A stretch of 64,000 bases of DNA. It comes from Microbacterium gorillae. GTDB taxonomy: Bacteria > Actinomycetota > Actinomycetes > Actinomycetales > Microbacteriaceae. Position numbers and translations under genes: made by a program. Of this stretch, positions 9,637 through 20,445 are shown one piece after another. How positions within the stretch are numbered: position 1 is the stretch's first letter; each line of letters starts with the position of its first letter. Under the pieces are notes generated by a model that saw only the letters and a list, made by a program, of their open reading frames with translations, was not told the origin of the DNA and ran no database searches. The stretch covers positions 62,001 through 126,000 of the forward strand of contig NZ_LN648874.1 of the NCBI RefSeq assembly GCF_000826185.2, written 5' to 3'.

Positions 9637-9863
9637 CAGGCGTCTCCTCCGACGGGGCCGCGGGCCGCATCCAGACGCTGCTTCGCGCCGACGAGCCACT
9701 GCTCGCAGCGATCAGCGAGCGCCTCGCCGCGCTCCCAGAGAGCGAGCGAGCGTTCCAGCGTCGGCGCACCCTGCTCGAGCTGAGCGACCACCTGGGCGAG
9801 TTCGTCCCGGGCCTGCTCGAAGGAGAGTTCGCTGACCTCGACGGGAGTCACGGCGTCGGTCAT
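9636..9863 (-). CDS. xseB: Exodeoxyribonuclease VII small subunit
   Basis: XseB partners with XseA in exonuclease VII. The conserved core is [20 protein letters not shown] followed by [15 protein letters not shown] 9863 has AGGATGG upstream; ATG 9872 is also in frame but would sit directly against its ribosome site. Immediately downstream of xseA. Confidence 0.93.
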   Translation of the reverse strand: MTDAVTPVEVSELSFEQARDELAQVVAQLEQGAPTLERSLALWERGEALADRCEQWLVGAKQRLDAARGPVGGDA

Positions 9864-9873
9864 GGCATCCATC

Positions 9874-11151
9874 CTAGTTGCGTCCGGGCGATGACTCGGC
9901 CGGCGCCGGACCGCCCGAGATCGCGGTGATCGTGCCGTCCGCGAGGCGGACGTGCAGCGGGGTTCCGTCGGGCGCGTCGGCGGCCGCGCGCACGATGCCG
10001 TCGCCGTCCCGTTGCACGATGGCGTAACCGCGCTCCAGCGTGAGCTGCGGGGAGATGGCGGTGAGGGTCGCGCGGAGCCGGGCCACCTCGCCGCCGGCCT
10101 GCTCCCACGCGAGGCGGGCCGCGGCCCGGGTCCGCGAGAGGGCCTGTTCGATCACCAGCTGGCGATCGTGGAGCAGCCGCTCCGGCTGACGCAGCACCGG
10201 TCGGGACCGAAGCTGCTCGATCGTGTGCGCGTGGTGGGTGAGCACACTGGAGAGACGATTCGTGATGCGGGCGCGGGCGTCGCGGACGGCGGCGAGCTGC
10301 TCGGAGACGTCCGGCACGACGCGCTTGGCGGCGTCGGTCGGTGTGGAGGCGCGGAGGTCGGCGACCTCATCCAGCAGCGGACGGTCGTTCTCGTGGCCGA
10401 TCGCGCTGACCACGGGAGTGTCGAGCGCCGCCACGGCGCGGAGGAGGCGCTCGTCGCTGAACGGCAGCAGGTCCTGGAAGTCGCCACCGCCGCGGGCGAT
10501 GATGATGACGTCCACGGCGGGGTCCAGGTCCAGAGTGCGCAGCGCCGCGAGAACGTCCGGGACGCACCGATCACCCTGGACGGACGCGTGCTCCACGCGG
10601 AATTCGACGTGCGGCCAGCGCAGCTCGGCGTTGCGCAGGACGTCCTTCTCCGCATCGGTGGCGCGGCCGGTGATGAGTCCGATCCGGTGGGGGAGGAAGG
10701 GCAGCCGGCGCTTGCGGGCGGGGTCGAAGAGTCCCTCCTCGCGCAGAGTGCGTCGCAGCAGCTCGAGCTTTTCCAGGAGGTCGCCGAGGCCGACGTGCTT
10801 CATGCTCGACACGACGAAGGACAGCTCGCCGCGCTGGACCCGGTACTCGGGCTTCACGCAGACGACGACACGGTCGCCGACGGCGATGTCCTTCGGAATC
10901 CGGTTCCGGACGCTGGACCAGACCACGAGGCGGACGGCGGCATCGCCGGAGAGGTCACGCAGCGTGGCGAAGGTGCCCACCGCACGCTGGTTCCACTCCG
11001 TGATCTCACCCTCGACCCACGGGGAGCCGAGCCGGGCGATGTAGTCACGCATCGAGCGGCCGAGATCGCCCACCTGGCACGGAGCGTCCGGCGTGGAATC
11101 GCGGGGGCTCACCGGCGGGCTGAACTGCGGTCGCGGCGCGGCGTCGGCCAT
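9874..11151 (-). CDS. xseA: Exodeoxyribonuclease VII large subunit
   Basis: Catalytic subunit of the single-strand-specific exonuclease. Residues about 25-120 form the OB-fold. The catalytic domain carries [15 protein letters not shown] and [20 protein letters not shown], where the conserved His/Asp residues lie, followed by long helices and a short C-terminal domain. 425 residues, normal length. First gene of the xseA-xseB-DUF4245-carbonic anhydrase-fumC run, divergent from ispH by 49 bp. Confidence 0.96.
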   Translation of the reverse strand: MADAAPRPQFSPPVSPRDSTPDAPCQVGDLGRSMRDYIARLGSPWVEGEITEWNQRAVGTFATLRDLSGDAAVRLVVWSSVRNRIPKDIAVGDRVVVCVKPEYRVQRGELSFVVSSMKHVGLGDLLEKLELLRRTLREEGLFDPARKRRLPFLPHRIGLITGRATDAEKDVLRNAELRWPHVEFRVEHASVQGDRCVPDVLAALRTLDLDPAVDVIIIARGGGDFQDLLPFSDERLLRAVAALDTPVVSAIGHENDRPLLDEVADLRASTPTDAAKRVVPDVSEQLAAVRDARARITNRLSSVLTHHAHTIEQLRSRPVLRQPERLLHDRQLVIEQALSRTRAAARLAWEQAGGEVARLRATLTAISPQLTLERGYAIVQRDGDGIVRAAADAPDGTPLHVRLADGTITAISGGPAPAESSPGRN

Positions 11152-11188
11152 GAGTTCCTCTCCGGGGGCGGACTCAGCGGCGCGCCCA

Positions 11189-11194
11189 TAGAAT
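11189..11194 (+). promoter_or_regulatory. -10 box for leaderless ispH
   Basis: TAGAAT ends at 11194 and the ispH GTG begins at 11201. That is the exact spacing repeated at many other first genes in this window, so the transcript probably begins at the start codon. Confidence 0.6.
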
Positions 11195-11200
11195 CAAGGG

Positions 11201-12262
11201 GTGAGTACCCCTGCTGTCCACCTTCCCGTGCCCCGGATTCCGGGTCGGCGCGGACGCCTTCAGGATAACCCGGTCGACGGACACAAGCGGGTGCTGCTGG
11301 CGGCCCCACGCGGCTACTGCGCCGGTGTCGACCGTGCCGTCGTCGCTGTGGAGAAGGCGCTGCAGCGCTACGGCGCTCCCGTTTACGTGCGCAAGCAGAT
11401 CGTCCACAACATCCATGTGGTCACCGAGCTGGAGAAGCAGGGTGCCATCTTCGTCGACGAGGTCGACGAGGTTCCCGAGGGCGCGCACGTCGTCTTCAGC
11501 GCGCACGGGGTGTCTCCCGCCGTGGTCAGCGCCGCCGCCGACCGCGGCCTGCAGGCGATCGATGCGACGTGTCCGCTCGTGACCAAGGTGCACCGCGAGG
11601 CCGTCCGTTTCGCCCGCGACGACTACGAGATCCTGCTGATCGGCCACGACGGGCACGAGGAGGTCGAGGGCACCGCGGGCGAGGCCCCCGATCACGTCAC
11701 GATCGTGAACAACCCGGCGGAGGCCGAGACCGTTCAGGTCAAGGACCCGTCCCGCGTGGTGTGGCTCTCGCAGACCACGCTGTCGGTGGACGAGACGATG
11801 GCCACGGTCGAGAAGCTTCGTGAGCGCTTCCCCGAACTGCACAATCCGCCTTCGGACGACATCTGCTACGCGACCCAGAACCGCCAGGTCGCGATCAAGA
11901 AGGTCGCGCAGGACGCGGACCTCGTGATCGTCGTGGGCTCGGCGAACTCGTCCAACAGCGTCCGCCTGGTCGAGGTGGCGCTGGAGTACGGTGCGAAGGC
12001 CGCCTACCGTGTGGACTACGTCGATGAGGTGCAGCAGGAGTGGCTGGACGGCGTGCACACCGTCGGCGTCACGAGCGGCGCTTCCGTACCGGAGGTCCTG
12101 GTGCAGGAGGTCATCGAAGAGCTGGCCGGTGCCGGCTACCGCGATGTCGAAGAGGTGCGCACGGCGGAGGAGGACCTCATGTTCTCCCTGCCGAAGGAGT
12201 TGCGCCAGGACGCATCCGGGAAGCAGGACGAGCGGGCCCGCGGCGGGCGGGCGGCACGATGA
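11201..12262 (+). CDS. ispH: 4-hydroxy-3-methylbut-2-enyl diphosphate reductase
   Basis: Last step of the MEP pathway, yielding IPP and DMAPP. The three Cys ligands of the Fe-S cluster are at about Cys40 (RGYCAGV), Cys124 (DATCPLV) and Cys222 ([11 protein letters not shown]). The His motifs AHGV and GHDGHEE and the SANSSNS phosphate-binding stretch are present. 353 residues. No Shine-Dalgarno site; leaderless promoter. Feeds the prenyl transferase uppS encoded earlier in the window. The ATGA overlap with the next gene suggests coupling. Confidence 0.97.
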   Translation: MSTPAVHLPVPRIPGRRGRLQDNPVDGHKRVLLAAPRGYCAGVDRAVVAVEKALQRYGAPVYVRKQIVHNIHVVTELEKQGAIFVDEVDEVPEGAHVVFSAHGVSPAVVSAAADRGLQAIDATCPLVTKVHREAVRFARDDYEILLIGHDGHEEVEGTAGEAPDHVTIVNNPAEAETVQVKDPSRVVWLSQTTLSVDETMATVEKLRERFPELHNPPSDDICYATQNRQVAIKKVAQDADLVIVVGSANSSNSVRLVEVALEYGAKAAYRVDYVDEVQQEWLDGVHTVGVTSGASVPEVLVQEVIEELAGAGYRDVEEVRTAEEDLMFSLPKELRQDASGKQDERARGGRAAR

Positions 12263-12807
12263 GCGATCAGGACCCGCGGCCGCGCCCGCAGTACGGCGAG
12301 TACGCCACGCCCGAGCAGCAGCGTGCGCACATTCGCCAGCCGGTGCCGGAGCACGTCACGCCCGCACCGGTGACGCCCACGGCACCGCAGCAGCGCCCGG
12401 CGGCTCCCGCACCCGTCGCGCAGCCGGTCCAGCCGCAGCGTCTGGTGACCATCGTGCTGCTCGCACTCGGTGCGGTGAACGTGCTCCTCAGCGCGTTCTC
12501 GTTCCTGTCCCTCAGCCAGACCCTGCCGGAGATCCTCCGCGCGCAGGGCCTGCCCGACGACATCGCCGACATGGATCGCGGTCAGGGCTGGGGTTTCGCC
12601 ATGGCCGCCGCATTGATCGTCGGCTACCTGCTGACGCTCTGGATCACGATGCGCCGATTGAAGGCGCGGCGCTCGGCCTGGTGGATTCCGGTGGTCGGAG
12701 CCCTCGTGACGTGGCTGGTGGTGTGCGTGCTGATGGCGGCGCTGCTGCTCTCGGACCCCGCGATCGTCAGCTACATGACCACGCACACCCCGACGTCGAC
12801 TCCGTGA
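12259..12807 (+). CDS. Pro-rich, three-helix membrane protein (possibly DUF6264)
   Basis: A 182-residue protein. A 60-residue Pro/Gln/Ala-rich cytoplasmic N-terminus is followed by helices at about 62-82, 110-130 and 142-166. Looks like the DUF6264-type proteins of Microbacteriaceae, but that match is from memory. The ATG overlaps the ispH stop by 4 nt and a strong hairpin follows, so it ends the ispH transcription unit. Function unknown. Confidence 0.75.
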   Translation: MSDQDPRPRPQYGEYATPEQQRAHIRQPVPEHVTPAPVTPTAPQQRPAAPAPVAQPVQPQRLVTIVLLALGAVNVLLSAFSFLSLSQTLPEILRAQGLPDDIADMDRGQGWGFAMAAALIVGYLLTLWITMRRLKARRSAWWIPVVGALVTWLVVCVLMAALLLSDPAIVSYMTTHTPTSTP

Positions 12808-12861
12808 GCGGCATCCCGCCCACCACGGGCGGGTGTCCCTGCGCGGGAGAGGGCGCGTGAG

Positions 12862-12905
12862 GACGGCGACGGCCCGCCCCGAGATCGGGGCGGGCCGTCG
12901 CCGTC
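12862..12905. terminator. Bidirectional terminator between the ispH unit and fba
   Basis: A 44-nt near-perfect palindrome (arm GACGGCGACGGCCCGCCCC, at least 19 bp, 6-nt centre) between two convergent genes. It is symmetrical and should end transcription from both sides. Confidence 0.85.
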
Positions 12906-12912
12906 AGGGGTT

Positions 12913-13941
<1,029 letters not shown>

Positions 13942-14130
13942 GATGCTCCTTTGAGAGAGGGAGGAGGGTCGGTTGCAACTCTACCGATATCGCGATGCTT
14001 CGCCCCTTTCCCGAGCCGGACCGTCGAAAGCTCAGGGCTCCTGACCGGCGCGGCAAGAAGCGCGATTCCTTCGCGTCGTGTCGGCGATATTTCGCTGTTT
14101 CCTCGCCCGTGTCCTGCCACGATGGGGTCC

Positions 14131-15117
14131 ATGGTGAGCCTGACCGACGACATGAGTCCCCTCCACCCCGACCGTAACCTCGCGCTGGAGCTGGTGCGCG
14201 CCACGGAGGCGGCCGCGATCCGCGCCGTGCCGTGGATCGGACGGGGGGAGAAGGAGAAGGCCGACGGTGCCGCGGTGGACGCCATGCGGGCGTTCCTCGC
14301 GACCGTCGCGTTCGACGGTCGCATCGTGATCGGTGAGGGTGAGAAGGACCACGCGCCGATGCTGTTCAACGGGGAAGCGGTCGGTTCCGGTCGCGGCCCG
14401 CAGTGCGACGTCGCGGTGGATCCCATCGACGGCACGTCTCTCACCGCCGCGGGACGCAACAACGCCCTCTCGGTGCTCGCCGTCTCGGATCGCGGCACGA
14501 TGCTGGACGCGTCCAGCGTGTTCTACATGGACAAGCTCGTCACCGGTCCGGCCGGCGTGGGCGTCGTCGACATCCGCCTGCCGATCGGGGAGAACATCCG
14601 CCTGCTGGCGAAGGCCCTGGACAAGCCGGTTTCCGAGATCGTCGTCTCGGTGCTGCACCGACCGCGCCACGAACAGCTGATCGAGGAGATTCGCGAGGCC
14701 GGGGCGGGCACGCGCCTGATGAGCGACGGCGATGTGGCCGGCGGGATCAACGCCGCCCGACACAACGCCCGCACCGATATGTGCGTCGGCATCGGCGGCA
14801 GCCCGGAGGGCATCGTCACCGCGTGCGCCATCAAGGCGCTGGGTGGACACATCCAGGGCCGCCTTTGGCCCCAGACCGATGAAGAGCGGCAGCGCGGACT
14901 GGATGCCGGGCTGAAGTTCGATCACGTCTACGAGGCGGATGAACTGGTCACCAGCAACAACACGATCTTCGTCGCGACCGGTGTCACCGACGGCCAGCTC
15001 GTGGACGGTGTCCGTCGCGAGGACGGGTACATCTTCACCGAGTCCGTGGTGCTGCGCAGCGCCTCCGGCACCCTGCGGCGGATCTCGTCGGAGCATCTCG
15101 TGTCCAAGTGGCTCTGA
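14131..15117 (+). CDS. glpX: Class II fructose-1,6-bisphosphatase
   Basis: Gluconeogenic phosphatase of the GlpX type, 328 residues. Metal-binding motifs GEGEKDHAPML and DVAVDPIDGTSL, then GIGGSPEGIVTA and FVATGVTDG. In-frame ATGs occur at 14122 and 14131; 14131 fits a weak leaderless box (CACGAT, 14118-14123) and the length of actinobacterial homologues. Confidence 0.95.
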   Translation: MVSLTDDMSPLHPDRNLALELVRATEAAAIRAVPWIGRGEKEKADGAAVDAMRAFLATVAFDGRIVIGEGEKDHAPMLFNGEAVGSGRGPQCDVAVDPIDGTSLTAAGRNNALSVLAVSDRGTMLDASSVFYMDKLVTGPAGVGVVDIRLPIGENIRLLAKALDKPVSEIVVSVLHRPRHEQLIEEIREAGAGTRLMSDGDVAGGINAARHNARTDMCVGIGGSPEGIVTACAIKALGGHIQGRLWPQTDEERQRGLDAGLKFDHVYEADELVTSNNTIFVATGVTDGQLVDGVRREDGYIFTESVVLRSASGTLRRISSEHLVSKWL

Positions 15118-15144
15118 TCCGGCGGGCTCGCTGACTCACGAAGA

Positions 15145-15177
15145 ACGACGTTCCCGGGGATTCCCCGGGAACGTCGT
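15145..15177 (+). terminator. Terminator after glpX
   Basis: A near-perfect inverted repeat (ACGACGTTCCCGGGG / CCCCGGGAACGTCGT) with a tiny centre, starting 28 nt after the glpX stop and followed by CGTTTCG. Confidence 0.75.
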
Positions 15178-15279
15178 CGTTTCGTGACCGTGTCCCACGC
15201 GTGCGTTCAGGAGAGGGTGCGAGAATCGAGGACGGTGCGAGGGCGGGACTGGCCTCAGCGCCGAGAGGAGGGGACGAGC

Positions 15280-15528
15280 ATGACCATCAACGCGGACCGC
15301 CCCATGACCGGCGCGCAGGCCGTCATCAAGAACGCGACCGGATCTCACGCGATCATCACGACCCCGGCCGTCACGGCCCCGAAGCCGGACCCGGCGCGGC
15401 GTCAGGACGTGCTCTTCCGCGTGCGGCACAAGCCGGGGGAGATGAGCGTGTGGTGGCCGATCTCCGCGTTCGTCCTCGTCTCCGGCAGCGTGGTGGCGCT
15501 CCTGAGCCTCATCCCCGGCGGTCAGTGA
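15280..15528 (+). CDS. Small membrane protein, unknown
   Basis: An 82-residue protein with a soluble N-terminal part and one C-terminal helix (about 54-78). A strong GAGAGGAGGGG site precedes the ATG, which is why this internal start was taken. The last 7 nt overlap convergently with rmuC. No family recognised. Confidence 0.65.
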   Translation: MTINADRPMTGAQAVIKNATGSHAIITTPAVTAPKPDPARRQDVLFRVRHKPGEMSVWWPISAFVLVSGSVVALLSLIPGGQ

Positions 15529-16793
15529 CCGTTCAGGCGCGCCCGTAGCGCTCCGATGTCGGCGCCCGTGACCGGAATGGTCGCGGGCGCTTCGTCATCG
15601 GTGGCCTCGGTGGTCAGCTCGACAGCGGTGAAGCCCCGGGCCGGCACGTCGACCTCTCCCGGCGCGGCGACCGCGTCGAGCTTGGTCGCATCGATGCCGG
15701 GGAACCGACGCGCCGTGACGAGGACGCGGCTCTCCAGCGAGCCGGCGAAGCGGTTGTACGCCGTCACCGTCTTCTCCAGCGAGGACCGCAGGTCCGAGGC
15801 ATGCCCGGCGAGAGTGCCGAGCCGTTCGTACAGCTGGTTGCCGAGGCGGAACAACTCGTGCGCCTGTGCGGTCACGTCCTGCTGGGTCCAGGTGTAAGCG
15901 ACCGACTTCAGCACCGACCACAGAGTCACGGGGGAGGCCAGCGCAACACGCTGCGCGAAGGCGTGATCGAGGAGGGTCGGGTCGGCTTCCAGGGCGGCGG
16001 AGAGCATGGCCTCGCTCGGAAGGAAGCACACCACCAGCTCGGGGCTGGACTCGAGCCCGGCCCAGTAGGCGCGCTTGGCCAGCGCATCGACATGGCCGCG
16101 GACGGCCTTGGCATGCTGGCGGAGGGCGGGGGCCTGGTCGGCGTCCTCCAACGCGCTCGCCGTGAGGAACGCGTCCATCGGGGCCTTCGCGTCAACGGCG
16201 AGCGCCTTGCCGCCGGGGAGTCGGACCAGGAGATCGGGGCGACCGACGGTGCCGTCCGGAGCGGTGATCGTGGCCTGCAGCTCGAAGTCGACGTGCGCGG
16301 TCATGCCGGCGGCCTCGACGAGACGGCGCAACTGCGCTTCGCCCCAGGTGCCGCGCGCGGTCGTCGAGCGCAGTGCGCCGGCCAGCGAGTGCGTCGCCTG
16401 GCGCAGTTCGTCGTCGGACTCCTGCGCGCGCCGCAGCTGCTCGCTGAGGGCGCCGAACTGCGCCTGGCGGTCGCGCTCGAGCGAGCTGACCGAGCGGTGC
16501 ATCTGCTGCAGCGTCTCCTGCACCGGGCCGAGGGCGGTGAGCACGGACGCCTCGCGGCGGTCGCGTTCGCGCTGGACATCGCGATCGGCGCGAGCCTGCT
16601 CCTGCGTCTGCTGCAGGAGCGCACGGTGCTGACCGACCTGGTCGCGCAGTTCTGCCGCGCGTGCCTCGCTGGCGGCCAGGCGCGCGAGCAGGGCGGTGTC
16701 ATCCGTCGTCACCCGCGCGCGCAGGAACCACCCGAGCGCGAGGCCCGCGGCCAGGCACAGGATCGAGGCGATGGCGATCAGCAGGGCGTCCAT
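15522..16793 (-). CDS. rmuC: DNA recombination protein RmuC
   Basis: RmuC family protein of 423 residues, limiting DNA inversions/rearrangement in E. coli. N-terminal membrane helix (about 3-22), a long coiled coil (about 35-125), then the PD-(D/E)xK-like domain with GTWGEAQL, GRPDLLVRLPGG and AVDAKAPMDAF, the last providing the putative catalytic D...xK. Start ATG 16791-16793. Confidence 0.93.
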   Translation of the reverse strand: MDALLIAIASILCLAAGLALGWFLRARVTTDDTALLARLAASEARAAELRDQVGQHRALLQQTQEQARADRDVQRERDRREASVLTALGPVQETLQQMHRSVSSLERDRQAQFGALSEQLRRAQESDDELRQATHSLAGALRSTTARGTWGEAQLRRLVEAAGMTAHVDFELQATITAPDGTVGRPDLLVRLPGGKALAVDAKAPMDAFLTASALEDADQAPALRQHAKAVRGHVDALAKRAYWAGLESSPELVVCFLPSEAMLSAALEADPTLLDHAFAQRVALASPVTLWSVLKSVAYTWTQQDVTAQAHELFRLGNQLYERLGTLAGHASDLRSSLEKTVTAYNRFAGSLESRVLVTARRFPGIDATKLDAVAAPGEVDVPARGFTAVELTTEATDDEAPATIPVTGADIGALRARLNGH

Positions 16794-16824
16794 GGTGACA
16801 GTGTGCGGCGAGCCACCGACATTC

Positions 16825-17412
16825 TCACGCGACGGCGTGCAGAAGCTCCGGCGCGGGGATCGCCCCGATGCGGACGCCGACCGCGGCGGCCAGGGTATCG
16901 AGGTCGCCGGAGCCGGTGCGCCGTGCGGCGTCGATGATGATGTGCGCACAGGCGAGGGCGTCCGCCGCGGCGTCGTGGTGCGCGAACCCCGTGAAGCCGG
17001 CTTCGGCGGCGGCGAACGGCAGGCTGTAGGAGGGCAGCTCGTACACGCGCCGGGCGACCTGGACGCTGCACAGGTAGCGGTACGGCGGGCATTGATCCCC
17101 GGTGGCGGCGCAGGCGCGGCGCAGCACGCTCATGTCGAACCCGGCGTTGTGCGCGACCAGGACGTCGGCACCGGCGAACGCGGCGATCCGGTCCAGCTGA
17201 TCAGTCCAGGGCGCCGCCGAACGGACGTCCTCCGGATGGATGCCGTGGATCTCAATGTTGCGAGGATGGAACTCGTCGTGTCCCGGAGGGGGCTGGATCA
17301 GCCATCCCGCCGTCGCGACCACCCGTCCGTCGCGCACTCGGGTGAGACCGACCGCGCACGCGGAGGCTGTGGATGCGTTCGCCGTCTCGAAGTCGATCGC
17401 TGTGAAGTCCAC
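16825..17412 (-). CDS. DnaQ-like 3'-5' exonuclease
   Basis: DEDD-family exonuclease of 195 residues: ExoI motif AIDFETAN, ExoII AHNAGFD, ExoIII region HHDAAADALA. Compact, without the other polymerase domains, so a stand-alone proofreading or RNase T-like enzyme. GTG 17412 lies seven bases from GGTGGAGG, better than GTG 17418, which would touch the ribosome site. Confidence 0.9.
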   Translation of the reverse strand: MDFTAIDFETANASTASACAVGLTRVRDGRVVATAGWLIQPPPGHDEFHPRNIEIHGIHPEDVRSAAPWTDQLDRIAAFAGADVLVAHNAGFDMSVLRRACAATGDQCPPYRYLCSVQVARRVYELPSYSLPFAAAEAGFTGFAHHDAAADALACAHIIIDAARRTGSGDLDTLAAAVGVRIGAIPAPELLHAVA

Positions 17413-17489
17413 TGGCACGCCTCCACCCTCGCGCCGAGGGCGCGGGACACCGGGCAGGCGCGCCGGATGCGGTCGGATACGCTCGCCGT

Positions 17490-18239
17490 ATGGCCAGCCG
17501 TGATGAGATGTCCCGCTCCTTCGGAGCCGAAGCCGATGCGTACCAGACCGGACGCCCGGAGTACCCCGCCGAGGCGGTGGCGTGGTTGCTGGAACCGGTC
17601 GCCGATCGGTCCCCGCGCGTCGCGGACGTCGGCGCCGGCACCGGAAAGCTGACGCGCGCGGTGCTGGCTGCGGGAGCGTCCGAGGTGGTCGCAATCGACC
17701 CGGATCCGGACATGCTGGCGTCGTTGCGCGCGGCGACGACGGGCGTTCCGACGCACGAGGGCACCGCCGAGGCCCTGCCGCTGCCCGACGCATCCGTCGA
17801 CGCGGTCGTGCTGGGCCAGGCGTGGCACTGGGTCGACCCGGAGTCCGGCTCGGCCGAGATCGGGCGTGTGCTCACCCCCGGTGGCGTGCTCGGCCTGATC
17901 TGGAACATCCGCGACTCGTCCGTTCCGTGGGTCGGTCGGATGGGCGAGATCATGCACAACTCGAACGCGGAGATCATGATCGCCGACGGCGGTCCCGTCG
18001 TGGCGGCACCGTTCGGCGAGCCCGAGCGGCGCGACTGGTCCTGGTCTCGGACGATCACTCGTGACGGACTGTTCGCGATGGCTCGTTCGCGGTCGTACCT
18101 GATCACCGCCTCGGACGAGGATCGTGCCGCCGTTGAGGCCGAGCTCGGCGTCCTGTTCGATGAGATCGGCGCCGTCGGCGAGCAGACCGTCGAGCTGCCG
18201 TACATCACCAGCGCGTTCCGCTACCGCCGGGCCGACTGA
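17490..18239 (+). CDS. Class I SAM-dependent methyltransferase
   Basis: A 249-residue Rossmann-fold methyltransferase. Motif I VADVGAGTGKL, the acidic residue of motif II in AIDPD, and the post-I region LGQAWHWVD typical of UbiE/Methyltransf_11-type enzymes. Substrate unknown. Leaderless-type -10 box TACGCT at 17478-17483, 6 nt before the ATG. Confidence 0.88.
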   Translation: MASRDEMSRSFGAEADAYQTGRPEYPAEAVAWLLEPVADRSPRVADVGAGTGKLTRAVLAAGASEVVAIDPDPDMLASLRAATTGVPTHEGTAEALPLPDASVDAVVLGQAWHWVDPESGSAEIGRVLTPGGVLGLIWNIRDSSVPWVGRMGEIMHNSNAEIMIADGGPVVAAPFGEPERRDWSWSRTITRDGLFAMARSRSYLITASDEDRAAVEAELGVLFDEIGAVGEQTVELPYITSAFRYRRAD

Positions 18240-18282
18240 CGCGCGGTGGAGAGGGTCCACCGCCCACGTAGACTGGTGTCCC

Positions 18283-19356
18283 GTGGCCCTCACTATCGGA
18301 ATCGTCGGACTGCCCAACGTCGGCAAGTCCACCCTGTTCAACGCGCTGACGCGCAACAACGTTCTCGCCGCGAACTACCCGTTCGCGACGATCGAGCCGA
18401 ACGTCGGCGTGGTGAACCTGCCAGATTCCCGCCTGGACAAGCTGGCGGAGATCTTCAGCTCCGAGCGGATCCTGCCCGCGACGGTGTCGTTCGTCGACAT
18501 CGCCGGCATCGTGCGCGGAGCCAGCGAGGGGGAGGGGATGGGCAACCAGTTCCTCGCGAACATCCGCGAGGCGGACGCCATCGCGCAGGTCGTCCGCGGC
18601 TTCACCGACGACGACGTGGTGCACGTCGATGGCGCGGTGAACCCGGCCAACGACATGGAGACGATCAACGCCGAGCTGATGCTCGCCGACCTGCAGACGA
18701 TCGAGAAGGCTCTTCCTCGCTACGAGAAGGAGACCAAGCAGAAGAAGATCGACGGGTCCGTCCTCGAAGCCGCGAACGCCGCGAAGGACGCGCTCGAACG
18801 CGGTCAGCTGCTCTCCACCGCCGGCATCGACCTCGCGCCGATCCGCGAGCTGGGGCTGATGACCGCGAAGCCCTACATCTACGTGTTCAACGTGGACGAG
18901 GCCGTGCTGACGGACGATGCGAAGAAGGCTGAGCTGGAGGCTCTCGTCGCGCCGTCCAAGGCGGTCTTCCTGGACGCGAAGATCGAGTCGGAGCTGATCG
19001 ACCTCGACCCCGCCGACGCGCAGGAGCTGCTGGAGGCGACCGGCCAGACCGAGTCGGGCCTGGACCAGCTCGCCCGCATCGGTTTCGACACCCTCGGCCT
19101 GCAGACCTACCTGACGGCGGGCCCGAAGGAGTCGCGCGCCTGGACGATCCCGCAGGGCGCGAAGGCCCCGCAGGCCGCCGGCGTGATTCACACCGACTTC
19201 GAGAAGGGCTTCATCAAGGCCGAGGTCATCTCCTTCGAGGACCTCGTCGCCACCGGCTCCGTCGTCGAAGCCCGTTCGAAGGGCAAAGCCCGCCTCGAGG
19301 GCAAAGACTACGTGATGCAGGACGGCGACGTGGTGGAGTTCCGCTTCAACGTCTGA
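18283..19356 (+). CDS. ychF: Redox-regulated ATPase YchF (Obg family)
   Basis: Universal YchF ATPase, 357 residues. G1 GLPNVGKS (about 9-16), G3 DIAGIVRGASEGEG, an NVDE specificity motif in place of NKxD, which gives ATP preference, and the C-terminal TGS domain. GTG 18283 preceded by TAGACT (18269-18274), no Shine-Dalgarno site. Confidence 0.97.
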   Translation: MALTIGIVGLPNVGKSTLFNALTRNNVLAANYPFATIEPNVGVVNLPDSRLDKLAEIFSSERILPATVSFVDIAGIVRGASEGEGMGNQFLANIREADAIAQVVRGFTDDDVVHVDGAVNPANDMETINAELMLADLQTIEKALPRYEKETKQKKIDGSVLEAANAAKDALERGQLLSTAGIDLAPIRELGLMTAKPYIYVFNVDEAVLTDDAKKAELEALVAPSKAVFLDAKIESELIDLDPADAQELLEATGQTESGLDQLARIGFDTLGLQTYLTAGPKESRAWTIPQGAKAPQAAGVIHTDFEKGFIKAEVISFEDLVATGSVVEARSKGKARLEGKDYVMQDGDVVEFRFNV

Positions 19357-19388
19357 TTCGCTCCGTGCGGTTCGAATAGGGTCAGGAC

Positions 19389-19865
19389 ATGGCACGGGTC
19401 GTCTTCATGTGCGGGCCGGCGGGTTCGGGGAAGTCGACCGTTGCTCGCGTCATGGAAGAGGGGGGCTTCGTTCGCCTCTCGTTCGATCAAGAAGCCTGGG
19501 CCAGGGGGATCCGGCACATGCCTCTGGCGGAGGATGTGCACCGGGACATCGAGGTCGAGCTTCGCCGCCGGCTGGTGGACCTCATCAGCGACGGTCGTGA
19601 TGTCGTCCTGGACTTCTCCTTCTGGTCGCGAGCCATGCGCGCGGAATGGCGACGCGTCGCGGAGTCGCTCGGCGTGGCTCCGGAGACGATCTACCTTGCG
19701 ACTGACCGGGCGACGTGCTTGGAACGGGTGGCGGCTCGCGGTCGTGCATCGGGTGACGATTTCGCCTTGGACGCGGTGACTGCCGCCGCCTATTTCGATC
19801 ACTTCGAACCCCCGGACCCGAGTGAGGGTGCAGTGACCGTGGTTGATGGGTGGGCAGCCTCGTGA
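19389..19865 (+). CDS. P-loop kinase / AAA family ATPase, small
   Basis: A 158-residue P-loop protein resembling predicted phosphotransferases related to zeta-toxin or chloramphenicol-phosphotransferase-type kinases: Walker A CGPAGSGKST at about 8-17, the LSFDQ and LDFSFWSR motifs, and an LERVAARG lid-like helix. Substrate unknown. Leaderless box TAGGGT at 19377-19382. Its stop codon coincides with the point where the minus-strand EVE gene remnant is cut off. Confidence 0.82.
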   Translation: MARVVFMCGPAGSGKSTVARVMEEGGFVRLSFDQEAWARGIRHMPLAEDVHRDIEVELRRRLVDLISDGRDVVLDFSFWSRAMRAEWRRVAESLGVAPETIYLATDRATCLERVAARGRASGDDFALDAVTAAAYFDHFEPPDPSEGAVTVVDGWAAS

Positions 19866-20124
19866 CATCTCGCCGCCAGGGTGCGAAGTCCGGGCGAAGC
19901 CGGACCTGGTAGCACTCGTCATCGGCGATGGTGCCGATCGCCGTGAAGCACTGGACGAGGTCTCCGCCGCGCATGGTGGTTCGGGGTGAGTAGATCGCGA
20001 TCCGGTCGCCGCGGGACAGAAGGGAGAGCCGACGCAGGCTGCCGTGAGCGGCTTGCACGATTCCCTCGCGCAGGCCCACGACCGCGTGGTCGAGGGACAC
20101 GACGTTGAGCCAGGAGGCTATCAC
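19864..20124 (-). pseudogene. EVE-domain protein, C-terminally truncated
   Basis: From GTG 20124 the minus strand encodes the first ~87 residues of an EVE/PUA-like protein: WLNVVS, HAVVG, QAAHGS, LSRGDRIAIYSPRT and FTAIGTIADD are the family motifs. After WRRDV the frame enters the antisense of the kinase gene and homology ends. The usual EVE protein runs about 140 residues, so the C-terminal half is missing. EVE proteins bind modified bases or RNA. Confidence 0.75.
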
Positions 20125-20127
20125 GAG

Positions 20128-20370
20128 TCACTCGTGGACAGTGATGGTGTACCCATCAGGGTCGGAGAAGGCGAAGTGAAGACCGAATGGCCCTTCGGAC
20201 GGTGAAGTGAGGACGGGCACGCCGGCCGCACGGAGGCGATCATGGAGTGCCTGCGCATCATCGACGCGGAGCCAGAGCGCGACGCCGAGGCCCGCCGGTC
20301 CGGCGTCGAGGTCGGTTCCCGGCAGGGGGAGTGCGCAGCGCCATCGGGATCGGCTCGGTGAAGAAGATGA
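20128..20370 (-). pseudogene. VOC/glyoxalase-family protein remnant, frameshifted
   Basis: The C-terminal half of a VOC protein is readable on the minus strand (LGVALWLRVDD, GVPVLTSPSEGPFG, FSDPDGYTITVHE to the stop at 20128). The strand IIFFTEPIP continues it upstream but in another frame, so a frameshift lies near 20325-20340. The N-terminal half is gone, replaced by the plus-strand MarR gene. Confidence 0.75.
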
Positions 20371-20445
20371 TCGCGTCAGGCTGCGTCCGTCCGCGGGTGA
20401 GGCCGAGATGAGCTGGGGCAGCAAGTCGGGTACGTCCTCAAGCAG